From NCBI GenBank assembly GCA_964200185.2, contig CAXNAD020000147.1, positions 1 through 27,349 on the forward strand: a DNA stretch of 27,349 bases. The letters run 5' to 3'. Source of the DNA: Choristocarpus tenellus KU-1152. Lineage: Eukaryota; Phaeophyceae. A model generated the notes under the pieces. The model saw nothing but the letters and a program-made list of their open reading frames with translations. It was not told where the DNA came from and did not search any database. Within the stretch, counting starts at the first letter, position 1; each line of letters begins with the position of its first letter. The position numbers were made by a program, and so were the translations under genes. Below, piece after piece: positions 25,001 to 27,349 of this stretch.

Positions 25001-27349
25001 TTGGTTGCCATACGTTGGATGGATAATGCAAATACGCTTTTCCCGATTTTGGTGCAAATGGACACCCTCGTGTAGACCCTCCTCCCCCCCCCCCGCCAGA
25101 TACTTTGGATTTGCAGCTGCGCTGGGTTGTAGACCCAAAGCTGTACATTGGGTATTGGTTTAACATGTTTTTCGACCCTAGGTCTTACCATGTGGGGATC
25201 GTTACCATATTTCTAACTTCAGTCATTTCCTTTCGATCAGCAATGACTGGGTACCTACAATGTACTCTGAGTGGTATACAGCACCAGTCTCTTTGACTAC
25301 TGTGTCCCCAAGATGGAAACCAGGGCTTGTACAACAAGATTTAGGGTGCATGTTACGTGGACAAAGAGTATACCCATGTGCACTGTACACAGTTGAAGAT
25401 GCGGGCCACCAAGAAGTGAGGGAGGGAGCACGAGGAAAAATGACTCTTCTATCAAACACCTTCCTCAGGCCCTCAATAAGCTTGAACTCCTCCACCAATG
25501 CCAATTCCTTGGTGTTTGAGTCGTCGGATACAAATGTTGATCATTCCATCTTCATCGATTTCCCACAGTCTGCTGACAAAGACATATGAACAATGTTTTA
25601 CATTCCCCGTACTATTGCCTGATGTTCTGTCATTACCTCACACTGTTTGCACCTCCAGTTACTACATACAGGAGTCGTTGCAGTGAAGCACACAGTGAGA
25701 CCCTCACAGAAGGGTCCTTCTTCAATTCCCCAAGAACTCTACACTGACAATGAGCATTGACAATAACGAGTTCTCCGGTATCCCTTCCAAACATACCGAT
25801 AAGAACGCTCTCTCTATATATATATACATATATTTCCCTTTAATCCCACTACTGCAGGTGGCCATGTCTTGCAAAGGTCGGCAAGTGTACTCAAGTAACA
25901 GTGGTTTATTGAAGAATTAGCACATTGTTCAGATTCACAAAGTATGCTATCCTCAAACGATCAACAATTGGATTCTTGGGACAAGCCTGATACGCATGAG
26001 ATAGGGTCGGACACTGCGTTATACTTCATATCATGCACACCTGATTGAGGACAGGTGCCGGGGTACGTGCCTCGAGAATTGCAGAAGCATTTGTATGTAG
26101 GAGGTCAGTTTCGTCTCCAGATGCTGCAGCATCGCCGTGAATATAGCTGATGGGGATATGAGTCAAAGTGTCTTAGAGGGTAGAGCCGCGTCCGTTTGGG
26201 GGTCAAAATCCAATGTTGGGATATTGATGTAATTTTGGTTATTGTGTTTGTTAGGAAGTGTAAATATCCTTGTTCCAGACACACCTTTTCACAATGTATA
26301 CATTTTTCCTACTCTGAAACATTTCGGAGTTGGAAAATGTCATAAAAAACCTTGGGAAGCCAAGTCCCAAATGGACAAACAGAGCAAAATCTGTACCCTC
26401 TAAGATACTTTCACTCTACTGCAATAGTGCTTGGGTGTGTACACTGCTCAGTTTGTTGTTTTTTGAAGAGTGTGTTGGAACTTTATTCCCCTGAGTACGA
26501 AGATGGCTATCTCCACAATTTTCTAATCTGCACTATGGACCCACACAAATTGGTAAAACGGGTATCAATGTTTTTATCGTTTTTCTGGGGAGTGTCAAAC
26601 TCTTAACAAGACAGTGGCATGCACCCATGGCATTGTGTGAAGGAAATCTAGCATACTACTCTCGGACAAAAGTGGGGAAGTTGTCACCATAAGGCAAATG
26701 AGACCTCTATTGAAAATTCTGCATGCACCCACCCTCCAGCAAGGAAGATGGTTTGACCTGCCACCAAGGTTGCAGTTTCATTGTCGTACACAACCTCTGC
26801 CTGGGTCCCAGTTGGCCATATGCACCAGTAGTCTTCACCTAGAGTTCTTCGAGTGGCAAATGACAGCAGCCGGGTGATGTTGCACCTATACCAGACACCA
26901 CCATCAAAGCCAAATGAAGGGAGACTTAGGATTGCGGCAATTGGTATTGTGGGAGAAATGTTTCTTTTTCCAATCCTCACAACTGGTTGTGTATGAATTA
27001 TGAGATGGTGGGACACCAGGTGGTAAATACAGCAGTGTTATTTGCGATTGAAGTCTCTAAACAAACGGCACCCTACCAGTCATATGATCAACACCAAACA
27101 AAATCTGGTTAACGAAAGGAGCTCACCCTGAGCGATGTGAGAGGCAAGGCTCTGAACCGTCCCAGTCACTACAAAACCCATAGCCATCGAACGTTAAGGT
27201 AAACATGAAGGATGTGTCAGACAGAATTGCCGACATAAGTCCTGGAGAGGGTGCCAGTATATGTGTTGGTTCCAGTGTAAAAGGTGATTGTGTTGGAGAT
27301 GGAGTGGGATGTGGGGTGGGATGTGGGGTGGGATGTGGTGTGGGATGTG
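871..27349 (-). CDS. REJ/PKD-GAIN/GPS-transmembrane surface protein, 28-exon partial gene
   Basis: One spliced gene runs through the window on the minus strand. Seen: 28 short exons (59-341 bp), nearly all with GT or GC donors and AG acceptors. All 27 junction phases fit, and the joined frame shows Pro/Thr linker, tandem REJ-type modules, REJ core, GAIN helices, GPS and one transmembrane helix. Known of the family: polycystin-1-like and protist REJ proteins are large cell-surface receptors whose GPS is cut by self-proteolysis within a GAIN domain. In polycystins, PLAT and channel helices follow, but none is visible here. The 5' end is outside the window and the 3' end is unresolved. Inference: a surface receptor with a long, probably glycosylated ectodomain. 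Ligand and function cannot be read from sequence. The architecture is secure; individual exon edges are less so. Confidence 0.87.
1451..1791 (-). CDS. Exon 27: GPS autoproteolysis motif
   Basis: The acceptor ATCACAAG|TCAA is weak; the donor GAATTG|GTGAGC is strong (phase 0). It reads CAFWDAAANVWDDAG, then about 30 residues, then CTSVHLTEFAI. This is a GPS: C-x-F-W-D, W-x-x-x-G and C-x-x-x-HLT-x-F-A. In the family the chain is cut between L and T of HLT. Two of the four canonical cysteines are missing (GV for GC, CTSV for CxCx). A 394-bp intron follows with nothing recognised. Confidence 0.93.
2007..2228 (-). CDS. Exon 26: GAIN beta strands before GPS
   Basis: The acceptor is CTCTGACTGCAG|GATC. 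It reads SKSEVSVLLGSYQFVM, then VDTGVTSVTI, beta strands of GAIN subdomain B. The donor TATG|GTAGCA is chosen because its phase (1) is the one that enters exon 27 in frame. CAGGAG|GTAAAA at 2028 looks stronger but would put exon 27 in a stop-containing frame. A 215-bp intron follows. Confidence 0.82.
2735..2877 (-). CDS. Exon 25: GAIN, LLPQLLESMVAELEVGE
   Basis: The acceptor is GTACCTACCAG|GCTG and the donor TCTGCAG|GTGATA (phase 1). It reads RLIVLLPQLLESMVAELEVG, then EEPSVVNGATMNLASVVW, the helix followed by the 'VGExP...V' turn and first GAIN strands. A 506-bp intron follows, with an AT dinucleotide run at 2380-2393 and nothing else recognised. Confidence 0.88.
2966..3215 (+). mobile_element. 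MITE family 3 copy
   Basis: It starts CAAAATAAGCGAGAGGTGCC and ends GGGTACCTCTTATTAACTTTG, an inverted repeat with mismatches. The inside shares CATATTTCTATG and CAAATTTTGCA with the copy at 16895. It lies in the intron between exons 24 and 25. Confidence 0.82.
3470..3642 (-). CDS. Exon 24: GAIN helix VDLMVETLDSVL and Ser-rich loop
   Basis: The acceptor is CTCTTTCAG|GTAG and the donor GATAG|GTATTC (phase 2). It reads NINIDAVDLMVETLDSVLVA, then a Ser/Thr/Pro-rich loop ending SASDDVTD. The following 592-bp intron holds a family 3 MITE (2966-3215). Confidence 0.85.
4341..4384. repeat. 22-bp tandem duplication
   Basis: A 22-bp unit beginning AGAGTCTGAGGGAGG and ending GCTGCTAC occurs twice, perfectly, head to tail. 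It lies in the intron between exons 23 and 24. Confidence 0.95.
4853..5088 (+). mobile_element. MITE family 1 copy
   Basis: It starts CAAAGCATTTAAGAGGGTAGG and ends CCCTCTTAAATGCTTT, a long terminal inverted repeat. The inside matches the other copies: GTTTTGCCCTGTTTGT, then AACAAACACCATAGCCAAAAT. It lies in the intron between exons 23 and 24. Confidence 0.9.
5727..5864 (-). CDS. Exon 23: GAIN helices, DSIT...PETLTSSAQ
   Basis: The acceptor is CCAATGCAG|GCTC and the donor GCTCAG|GTTAGT; 46 codons, phase 0. It reads ALITTMVEHV, then LSADSITAVCEVLVSLSMYP and ETLTSSAQ. It resembles the 'D-S-I/V-x-x-V-x-x-x-L-x-x-L-x-x-x-PxxL-x-x-x-xQ' helix pair of protist REJ proteins. The following 2,084-bp intron holds a 22-bp tandem duplication at 4341 and a family 1 MITE (4853-5088). 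The rest is unremarkable. Confidence 0.88.
6034..6198 (-). CDS. Exon 22: start of helical GAIN region
   Basis: The acceptor is TTTCGGCAG|ACCT and the donor ACGCAG|GTGCAC; 55 codons, phase 0. It reads FPSYLLEQASGQLNGS, then GDAVASVRAYLTLALSHLES. The character changes here from beta strands to predicted amphipathic helix, as expected for GAIN subdomain A after REJ. A 169-bp intron follows. Confidence 0.85.
7028..7140 (-). CDS. Exon 21: DSLGAEGTSY end of REJ region
   Basis: The acceptor is TATTCCTCAG|GCCA and the donor AACAAG|GTGAGG (phase 0). It reads HASDSLGAEGTSYIDKDGG, then VATVQVTN, which is the 'V-x-D-x-LGA ... V-x-V' strand closing the REJ domain. An 829-bp intron follows, with no feature recognised. 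Confidence 0.88.
7690..7741. mobile_element. Possible MITE end relic
   Basis: The string GAATGGACAACCTGGTCTAA followed by a C-rich stretch and CTCTAAGATACTATAGG resembles the right end of the inverted family 2 copies mixed with the family 1 terminus. No matching left end is clear. Confidence 0.35.
7957..8083 (-). CDS. Exon 20: REJ domain, LP-x-G strand, GC-AG donor
   Basis: The acceptor is CTGAAATGAG|TTAC (or GACAAACAG|GATG, same phase, five codons shorter). It reads DGSGDYLSLSLS, then SGPLPMGESANNFTITLIG, the 'LPxG ... LxVxxxxxD' end of REJ. The donor is ATTG|GCAAGT, a GC donor with ideal context. It is the only one here that joins exon 21 as GHASDSLGA. The following 816-bp intron ends in a possible MITE relic near 7690-7741. 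Confidence 0.84.
8440..8612 (-). CDS. Exon 19: REJ core, VNSAPHGG...WTDDEDDLP
   Basis: The acceptor is CAACCACAG|GATT and the donor ATAGCAAG|GTGAGA (phase 0). It reads VNSAPHGG, then SPLKGEAALDTFFLENLSW and TDDEDDLP. This is the hallmark of the REJ domain in polycystins and sea-urchin REJ proteins: VNxxPxGGxxxxxPxxGxALxTxFxxxxxxWxDxxxDLPxxYxFxY. A 356-bp intron follows. Confidence 0.94.
8735..8826 (-). CDS. Exon 18: NLIIRPNKLSSGGSYTFRLSA strand
   Basis: The acceptor is CACCCTGCAG|GATA and the donor ACATAG|GTTGTG (phase 1). It reads NLIIRPNKLSSGGSYTFRL, the REJ pattern 'LVIxPxxLxxGxxYxFxLxA', among the clearest in the gene. A 122-bp intron follows. Confidence 0.92.
9155..9405 (+). mobile_element. 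MITE family 1 copy
   Basis: It has termini AAAGTATCTTAGAGG and CCTCTAAGATACGTTG, with GTCCATTTGGGA and CCAAATGGACGCGG inside them. It carries a central hairpin built on CTACTCC and GGAGTAG. It lies in the intron between exons 17 and 18. Confidence 0.9.
9770..9828 (-). CDS. Exon 17: EEGDLDISLWEDV linker strand
   Basis: The acceptor is AAAACGGCAG|GAGG and the strong donor CACGG|GTAAGG (phase 2). At 59 bp it is the shortest exon. It reads GDLDISLWEDVFSTS, matching 'G-x-DL-x-L ... S-x-S' after the tryptophan strand of the family. The following 943-bp intron holds a family 1 MITE (9155-9405). Confidence 0.82.
10197..10322 (-). CDS. Exon 16: SKLVIYGTTNSTNNITWTQ strands
   Basis: The acceptor is TTCACGGCAG|GTTG and the donor GACCCAG|GTACAA; 42 codons, phase 0 at both ends. 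It reads SYPEVAVAL, then DPTSKLVIYGTT and ITWTQ, matching 'P-x-V-x-V ... NPSxKLxLxG ... Y/T-W-x'. Potential N-glycosylation sequons (NST, NIT) are visible. A 368-bp intron follows. Confidence 0.85.
10543..10638 (-). CDS. Exon 15: IYTFVLNVTKGSRDA strand
   Basis: The acceptor is GATCGATCAG|ATAT and the donor GTCAAG|GTAGGG; 32 codons, phase 0 at both ends. The reading IYTFVLNVTKGSRDA is the Y-x-F-x-L-x-V-x-K-x-x-R strand of a REJ module. The frame stays open upstream to about 10780 and also contains NTIFQLLIDQ, so a longer exon starting at 10673 or earlier is possible. A 220-bp intron follows. Confidence 0.78.
11300..11362. repeat. ATAGATACATAG-type degenerate repeat
   Basis: Repeats of ATAGATACATAGATATATAG and GATTCATAGATACATAG lie directly next to the CATA tract, probably a degenerate older part of the same array. 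Confidence 0.8.
11363..11458. repeat. CATA tetranucleotide microsatellite
   Basis: About 24 uninterrupted CATA units. On the minus strand it gives a meaningless open frame of repeating M-Y-V-C. It lies in the largest intron. Confidence 0.97.
12883..13132 (-). mobile_element. MITE family 1 copy, inverted
   Basis: It starts CAAAGCATCTAAGAGGGTAGG and ends CCTACCCCTCTTAAATGCTTTG. Its orientation is reversed relative to the copies at 4853, 9155, 15777 and 20091. It abuts the surviving C-terminal end of the mariner relic. Confidence 0.9.
13160..14180 (-). pseudogene. Plant-type mariner-like transposase relic, interrupted
   Basis: Read on the minus strand. Catalytic-domain pieces are clear: WVHVDDTWF (first Asp), HYITKVMFP, IWPIMATKVA, VTVHGERCKKLMVEDVIPA, then on the far side of a MITE AIKARIPM and TYVQQDGGMRHIK (second Asp motif). 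Family knowledge: plant-type mariner transposases have VHIDEKWF, ITKVMF, KLxxEKVxPAI and YVQQDNAxPH at these places. Frameshifts and stops lie near 13760-13800 and near 13180. The region upstream (13800-14180) has pieces that may be the HTH part (LSDQQKVNR before the first Asp) but is poorly preserved. The third acidic residue is not found. The enzyme is dead. Confidence 0.78.
13277..13447 (+). mobile_element. MITE family 2 copy inserted in the mariner relic
   Basis: It starts CAAAGTGTCTGG and ends CAGATACTTTG, with inner inverted motifs GTCCATTTGGGG and CCAAATGGAC. With four extra bases on each side (GACC and GATC) it is flanked by TGCA on both sides. Removing it and one TGCA rejoins the mariner frame as VIPA-IKAR. 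Confidence 0.88.
14311..14484 (-). mobile_element. MITE family 2 copy, inverted
   Basis: It starts AAAAGTATTTG and ends CTAGATACTTTG, in reverse orientation to the copy at 13277. It is flanked, outside GGTT and GGTC, by a TTCA direct repeat. Its edge is 31 nt from the donor of exon 14. Confidence 0.88.
14516..14595 (-). CDS. Exon 14: probable tryptophan strand of a REJ submodule
   Basis: The acceptor ATTGGGAG|GTGT is weak and the proposed donor is GACAGG|GTTCAA. It reads VWAVATVEDGQLKVD, the expected 'W-x-V-x-x-x-x-D-G-x-L' strand, and the phases (1 in, 0 out) connect exons 13 and 15. The exon edges are uncertain. The following 3,877-bp intron is the largest and holds a mariner relic, three MITEs and a microsatellite. 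Confidence 0.58.
14938..15076 (-). CDS. Exon 13: KTFRLL strand and linker to next REJ submodule
   Basis: The acceptor is GGCTCATTCAG|AAAA and the strong donor CACTTG|GTAAGG (phase 1). It reads KTFRLLTE, completing the 'G-x-x-Y/T-F-x-L' strand begun by exon 12, then VEVITMNVK and LSPTWKWALG. The last part aligns with the 'NPSxKLxLxG' opening of the following submodule. A 342-bp intron follows with nothing recognised. Confidence 0.8.
15777..16027 (+). mobile_element. MITE family 1 copy
   Basis: It starts GAAAGTATCTTCGAGGGTA and ends CTCCAAGATACTTTG. The inside is nearly the same as the copy at 9155 (CATGGGTTCTTTTATGACAT). It lies in the intron between exons 12 and 13. Confidence 0.9.
16895..17145 (+). 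mobile_element. MITE family 3 copy, best preserved
   Basis: It starts CAAAGTAAACGAGAGGTACC and ends GGTACCTCCTGTTTACTTTG, giving a clear terminal inverted repeat of about 23 bp. It lies 84 nt from the acceptor of exon 12. Confidence 0.86.
17229..17355 (-). CDS. Exon 12: Y-x-W-x-C core and LRSGQ turn
   Basis: The acceptor is CCCTCTCCAG|TTAT and the donor GGACAG|GTGTGT (phase 0). It reads YDWACSGNC, then GTLFVVQGDSLRSGQ, matching 'F-x-W-x-C ... L-x-V-x-x-x-x-L-x-x-G'. The following 2,152-bp intron carries a family 3 MITE (16895-17145) and a family 1 MITE (15777-16027). The rest shows no recognisable feature. Confidence 0.88.
17721..17787 (-). CDS. Exon 11: LVLDASGSTDED PKD-like strand
   Basis: The acceptor is CTATGGTCAG|GTGA and the donor TCCTTCAG|GTGGGG (phase 2). 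It reads GESLVLDASGSTDEDQISEL, the classic PKD/REJ 'LxLDASxSxDxD' signature. The spliced frame continues exon 10 exactly. A 365-bp intron without repeats follows. Confidence 0.9.
18465..18531 (-). CDS. Exon 10: VSVEQGALRALIAGG strand
   Basis: The acceptor is CATTCAAAG|GTCA and the donor GAGGCAG|GTGTGC (phase 1). The reading VSVEQGALRALIAGGSYRL matches the 'V-x-V-x-x-x-x-L-x-A-x-IAGG-x-x-R' strand that opens the next PKD-like submodule. A 677-bp intron follows with nothing recognised in it. Confidence 0.86.
19751..19888 (-). CDS. Exon 9: REJ submodule, LRLPPFSLG strand
   Basis: The acceptor is GACAACAG|GCTG and the donor ACGCAG|GTAGTC, exactly 46 codons, phase 0 at both ends. It reads DKIVLRLPPFSLGYPGQTYL, which matches the 'LPxFSLxxGxxYxF' strand of the family, and ends in NSSALTQ. 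The 1,219-bp intron after it (18532-19750) holds no recognisable repeat or exon. Confidence 0.86.
20091..20341 (+). mobile_element. MITE family 1 copy beside exon 8
   Basis: It starts AGTATCTTAGAGGGTA and ends TACCCTCTAAGATACTTTG. Its right edge is 26 nt from the GC donor of exon 8 and would touch the alternative donor of that exon. Confidence 0.9.
20368..20447 (-). CDS. Exon 8: REJ submodule core strand, GC-AG donor
   Basis: The acceptor is CCTCATACAG|CCAG. It reads (S)STTGSFSYLWEDAGGQG, the 'L-x-Y-x-W' core strand. The preferred donor is CATTCAG|GCAAGC, a GC donor with otherwise ideal context. An alternative, CAA|GTCAAA at 20343, keeps the same phase and adds eight residues, but would abut the MITE. 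The following 479-bp intron holds a family 1 MITE ending 26 nt from the donor. Confidence 0.75.
20921..20960. repeat. Short intronic hairpin
   Basis: GTGCGAGAA at 20921 pairs with TTCTCGCAC ending at 20960: a 9-bp perfect stem with a 22-nt loop. No function is suggested by its place in an intron. Confidence 0.6.
21121..21224 (-). CDS. Exon 7: next REJ submodule, first strands
   Basis: The acceptor is CTCTACAG|AAAC and the strong donor GTGCT|GTGAGT. The phases (2 in, 1 out) join exons 6 and 8 without a break. It reads NASIPSLLVMGSS, then SQPLTLWMKATHSEC, fitting 'P-x-x-x-I-x-G-S ... L-x-L-x-x-A-x-x-x-x-C'. The following 673-bp intron has a short hairpin (20921-20960) but no exon I could support. 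Confidence 0.82.
21769..22055 (-). CDS. Exon 6: PKD/REJ module with VGSC...SLDARSSSGGAGR
   Basis: The acceptor is CTTCAATCAG|GTGG and the donor AGCGCAG|GTTGGT (phase 2). It reads VVGSCGQFSLDARSSSGGAG, then R-x-L-x-x-x-W-L-V-S, and ends with GVLFGFSVAVGNFLEQ and TIYVKR. This is the family pattern: cysteine, LDASSSxGGxGR, a tryptophan core strand, then YxFxVxVxNFLG. It is the longest single recognisable module in one exon. A 544-bp intron without recognised repeats follows. Confidence 0.92.
22876..23040 (+). mobile_element. MITE family 2 copy
   Basis: It starts CAAAGTATCTGGGG and ends CCAGATACTCTT, with TCTACACCAGGGTGTCCAT near the left end. Same orientation and internal sequence as 13277-13447 (ATTATCCAT, GCAACCAAATCACCCAAA). 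The right tip is diverged, so no duplication is visible. Confidence 0.85.
23361..23584 (-). CDS. Exon 5: second REJ module, second half
   Basis: The acceptor is TTGTGGCAG|GTCT and the donor CCACAG|GTAAAT (phase 0). It reads (C)LWTDAHTLEVTLGLGATI, the W-T-D-x-x-x-LxVxLGxGATI signature of the module, and closes with PPNSPVRATAEISSPQ, parallel to the end of exon 3. The following 1,305-bp intron holds a family 2 MITE (22876-23040). Confidence 0.88.
24665..24830 (-). CDS. Exon 4: second REJ module, first half
   Basis: The acceptor is CATCCTCAG|GTAC, phase 0 from exon 3. The reading VLLSDNGLSLSVIF is the module opening, followed by a Ser/Gly-rich loop and CLSILKDSSVSLGADAL. I chose the strong donor GCACTCT|GTGAGT over a later one at about 24596, because it leaves a single T. 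With exon 5 this makes the cysteine of the conserved C-x-W motif. A 1,080-bp intron follows with no recognised repeat. Confidence 0.85.
24930..25107 (-). mobile_element. MITE family 2 copy, inverted
   Basis: It starts CAAAGTATCTGGG and ends CCAGATACTTTG after a C-rich tract. It shares GCGATTTTTGGGTGATTTGG with the copy at 14311. It is flanked by a TGCA direct repeat outside GGCT and GATT. Confidence 0.88.
26041..26146 (-). CDS. Exon 3: end of first REJ module
   Basis: The acceptor is CCATCAG|CTAT, only 17 nt from a MITE edge. The donor is AATCAG|GTGTGC (phase 0). It reads YIHGDAAASGDET..., TNASAILEARTPAPVLNQ, the 'TNAS-x-x-x-x-x-P-x-P-x-VL' closing strand that precedes the next module. The following 1,210-bp intron holds a family 2 MITE (24930-25107) and an AT-rich dinucleotide tract near 25817, with no exon I could support. 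Confidence 0.78.
26164..26412 (-). mobile_element. MITE family 1 copy beside exon 3
   Basis: It starts CAAAGTGTCTTAGAGGGTA and ends TACCCTCTAAGATACTTTC, reversed relative to the 4853 copy. Its edge lies only 17 nt upstream of the exon 3 acceptor, so the branch point of that intron probably lies inside the MITE. Confidence 0.9.
26733..26885 (-). CDS. Exon 2: first REJ module, cysteine and GATL-like part
   Basis: The acceptor is TATAG|GTGC and the donor GGAGG|GTGGGT. The reading shows CNITRLLSFA, then CIWP, then ETATLVAGQTIFLAGG. This is the family pattern C-x-x-LL, C-x-W, (G)AT-x-V-x-G-x-T-x-x-L-x-GG. Entry and exit are both phase 2 and match exons 1 and 3. The following 586-bp intron contains a family 1 MITE (26164-26412). 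Confidence 0.8.
27127..27349 (-). CDS. Exon 1 (partial): Pro/Thr linker and start of first REJ module
   Basis: Open to the window edge. It begins with four HPTP units, then SPTQSP, an extended linker typical between surface modules. The module start follows: SAILSDTSFMFTLTFDG, matching the 'A-x-LSD-x-G-x-x-V-x-F' opening repeated in exon 4. The donor is TCAGG|GTGAGC and the junction is phase 2. A 241-bp intron follows. The last 15 codons before the donor are less family-like, so the exon end is less certain than the frame. Confidence 0.75.
27302..27349. repeat. 12-bp coding minisatellite
   Basis: Four near-perfect 12-bp units (minus strand CATCCCACCCCA) encode HPTP repeats in exon 1. The array runs off the window edge. 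Confidence 0.9.

Noticed and set aside
25223-25504. 93-codon minus-strand frame with EEFKLIEGLRKVF
   Set aside because: It lies in the intron between exons 3 and 4, which join directly in phase and in domain order. No family motif was found.

Overview
The window reads as an intron-rich eukaryotic nuclear locus. Nearly all of it is one gene on the minus strand, read from 27349 down to about 871. No compact gene set, operons, ribosome binding sites, rRNA, tRNA or CRISPR were seen. I assembled 28 exons by hand from reading frame, splice signals, junction phase and domain order. All 27 junctions keep the frame. The exons total about 4.1 kb (about 1,370 codons) in 26.5 kb, so roughly 85% of the locus is intron. 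The 5' end of the gene lies beyond 27349, and the 3' end was not identified with confidence.

The product is a large cell-surface protein of the REJ/PKD - GAIN/GPS - transmembrane type, the extracellular half of polycystin-1-like and protist REJ proteins. In order it has: a Pro/Thr linker (27302-27349); two tandem 'LSD-G-xx-V-F ... C-x-W ... GATL' modules (exons 1-3 and 4-5); a 'VGSC-x-LD-SSSGG-GR' PKD/REJ module (exon 6); further REJ submodules (exons 7-17); the classical REJ core 'VNSAPHGG...SPLKGEALDT...WTDDEDDLP' (exons 18-21); the helical part of a GAIN domain (exons 22-26); a GPS autoproteolysis motif ending in HLT (exon 27); and a transmembrane helix with a basic cytoplasmic start (exon 28). 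Two introns appear to use GC-AG splice sites.

The introns are full of small non-autonomous DNA transposons. I see three MITE families: family 1, about 250 bp, 6 copies; family 2, about 170-180 bp, 4 full copies plus 1 partial; family 3, about 250 bp, 3 copies. Their ends share the core (GAGT)CAAAGTA. A decayed plant-type mariner transposase lies in the 3.9-kb intron 10639-14515. It is split by a family 2 MITE; removing that MITE and one copy of a 4-bp duplication restores the mariner reading frame. The same intron holds a 96-bp CATA microsatellite.

The exact organism cannot be named from this sequence. Short exons, long repeat-laden introns, GC-AG splicing and the Pro/Thr-linked tandem REJ architecture suggest a unicellular, possibly algal, eukaryote; that is inference. 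Exon numbers below follow transcription order within the window.
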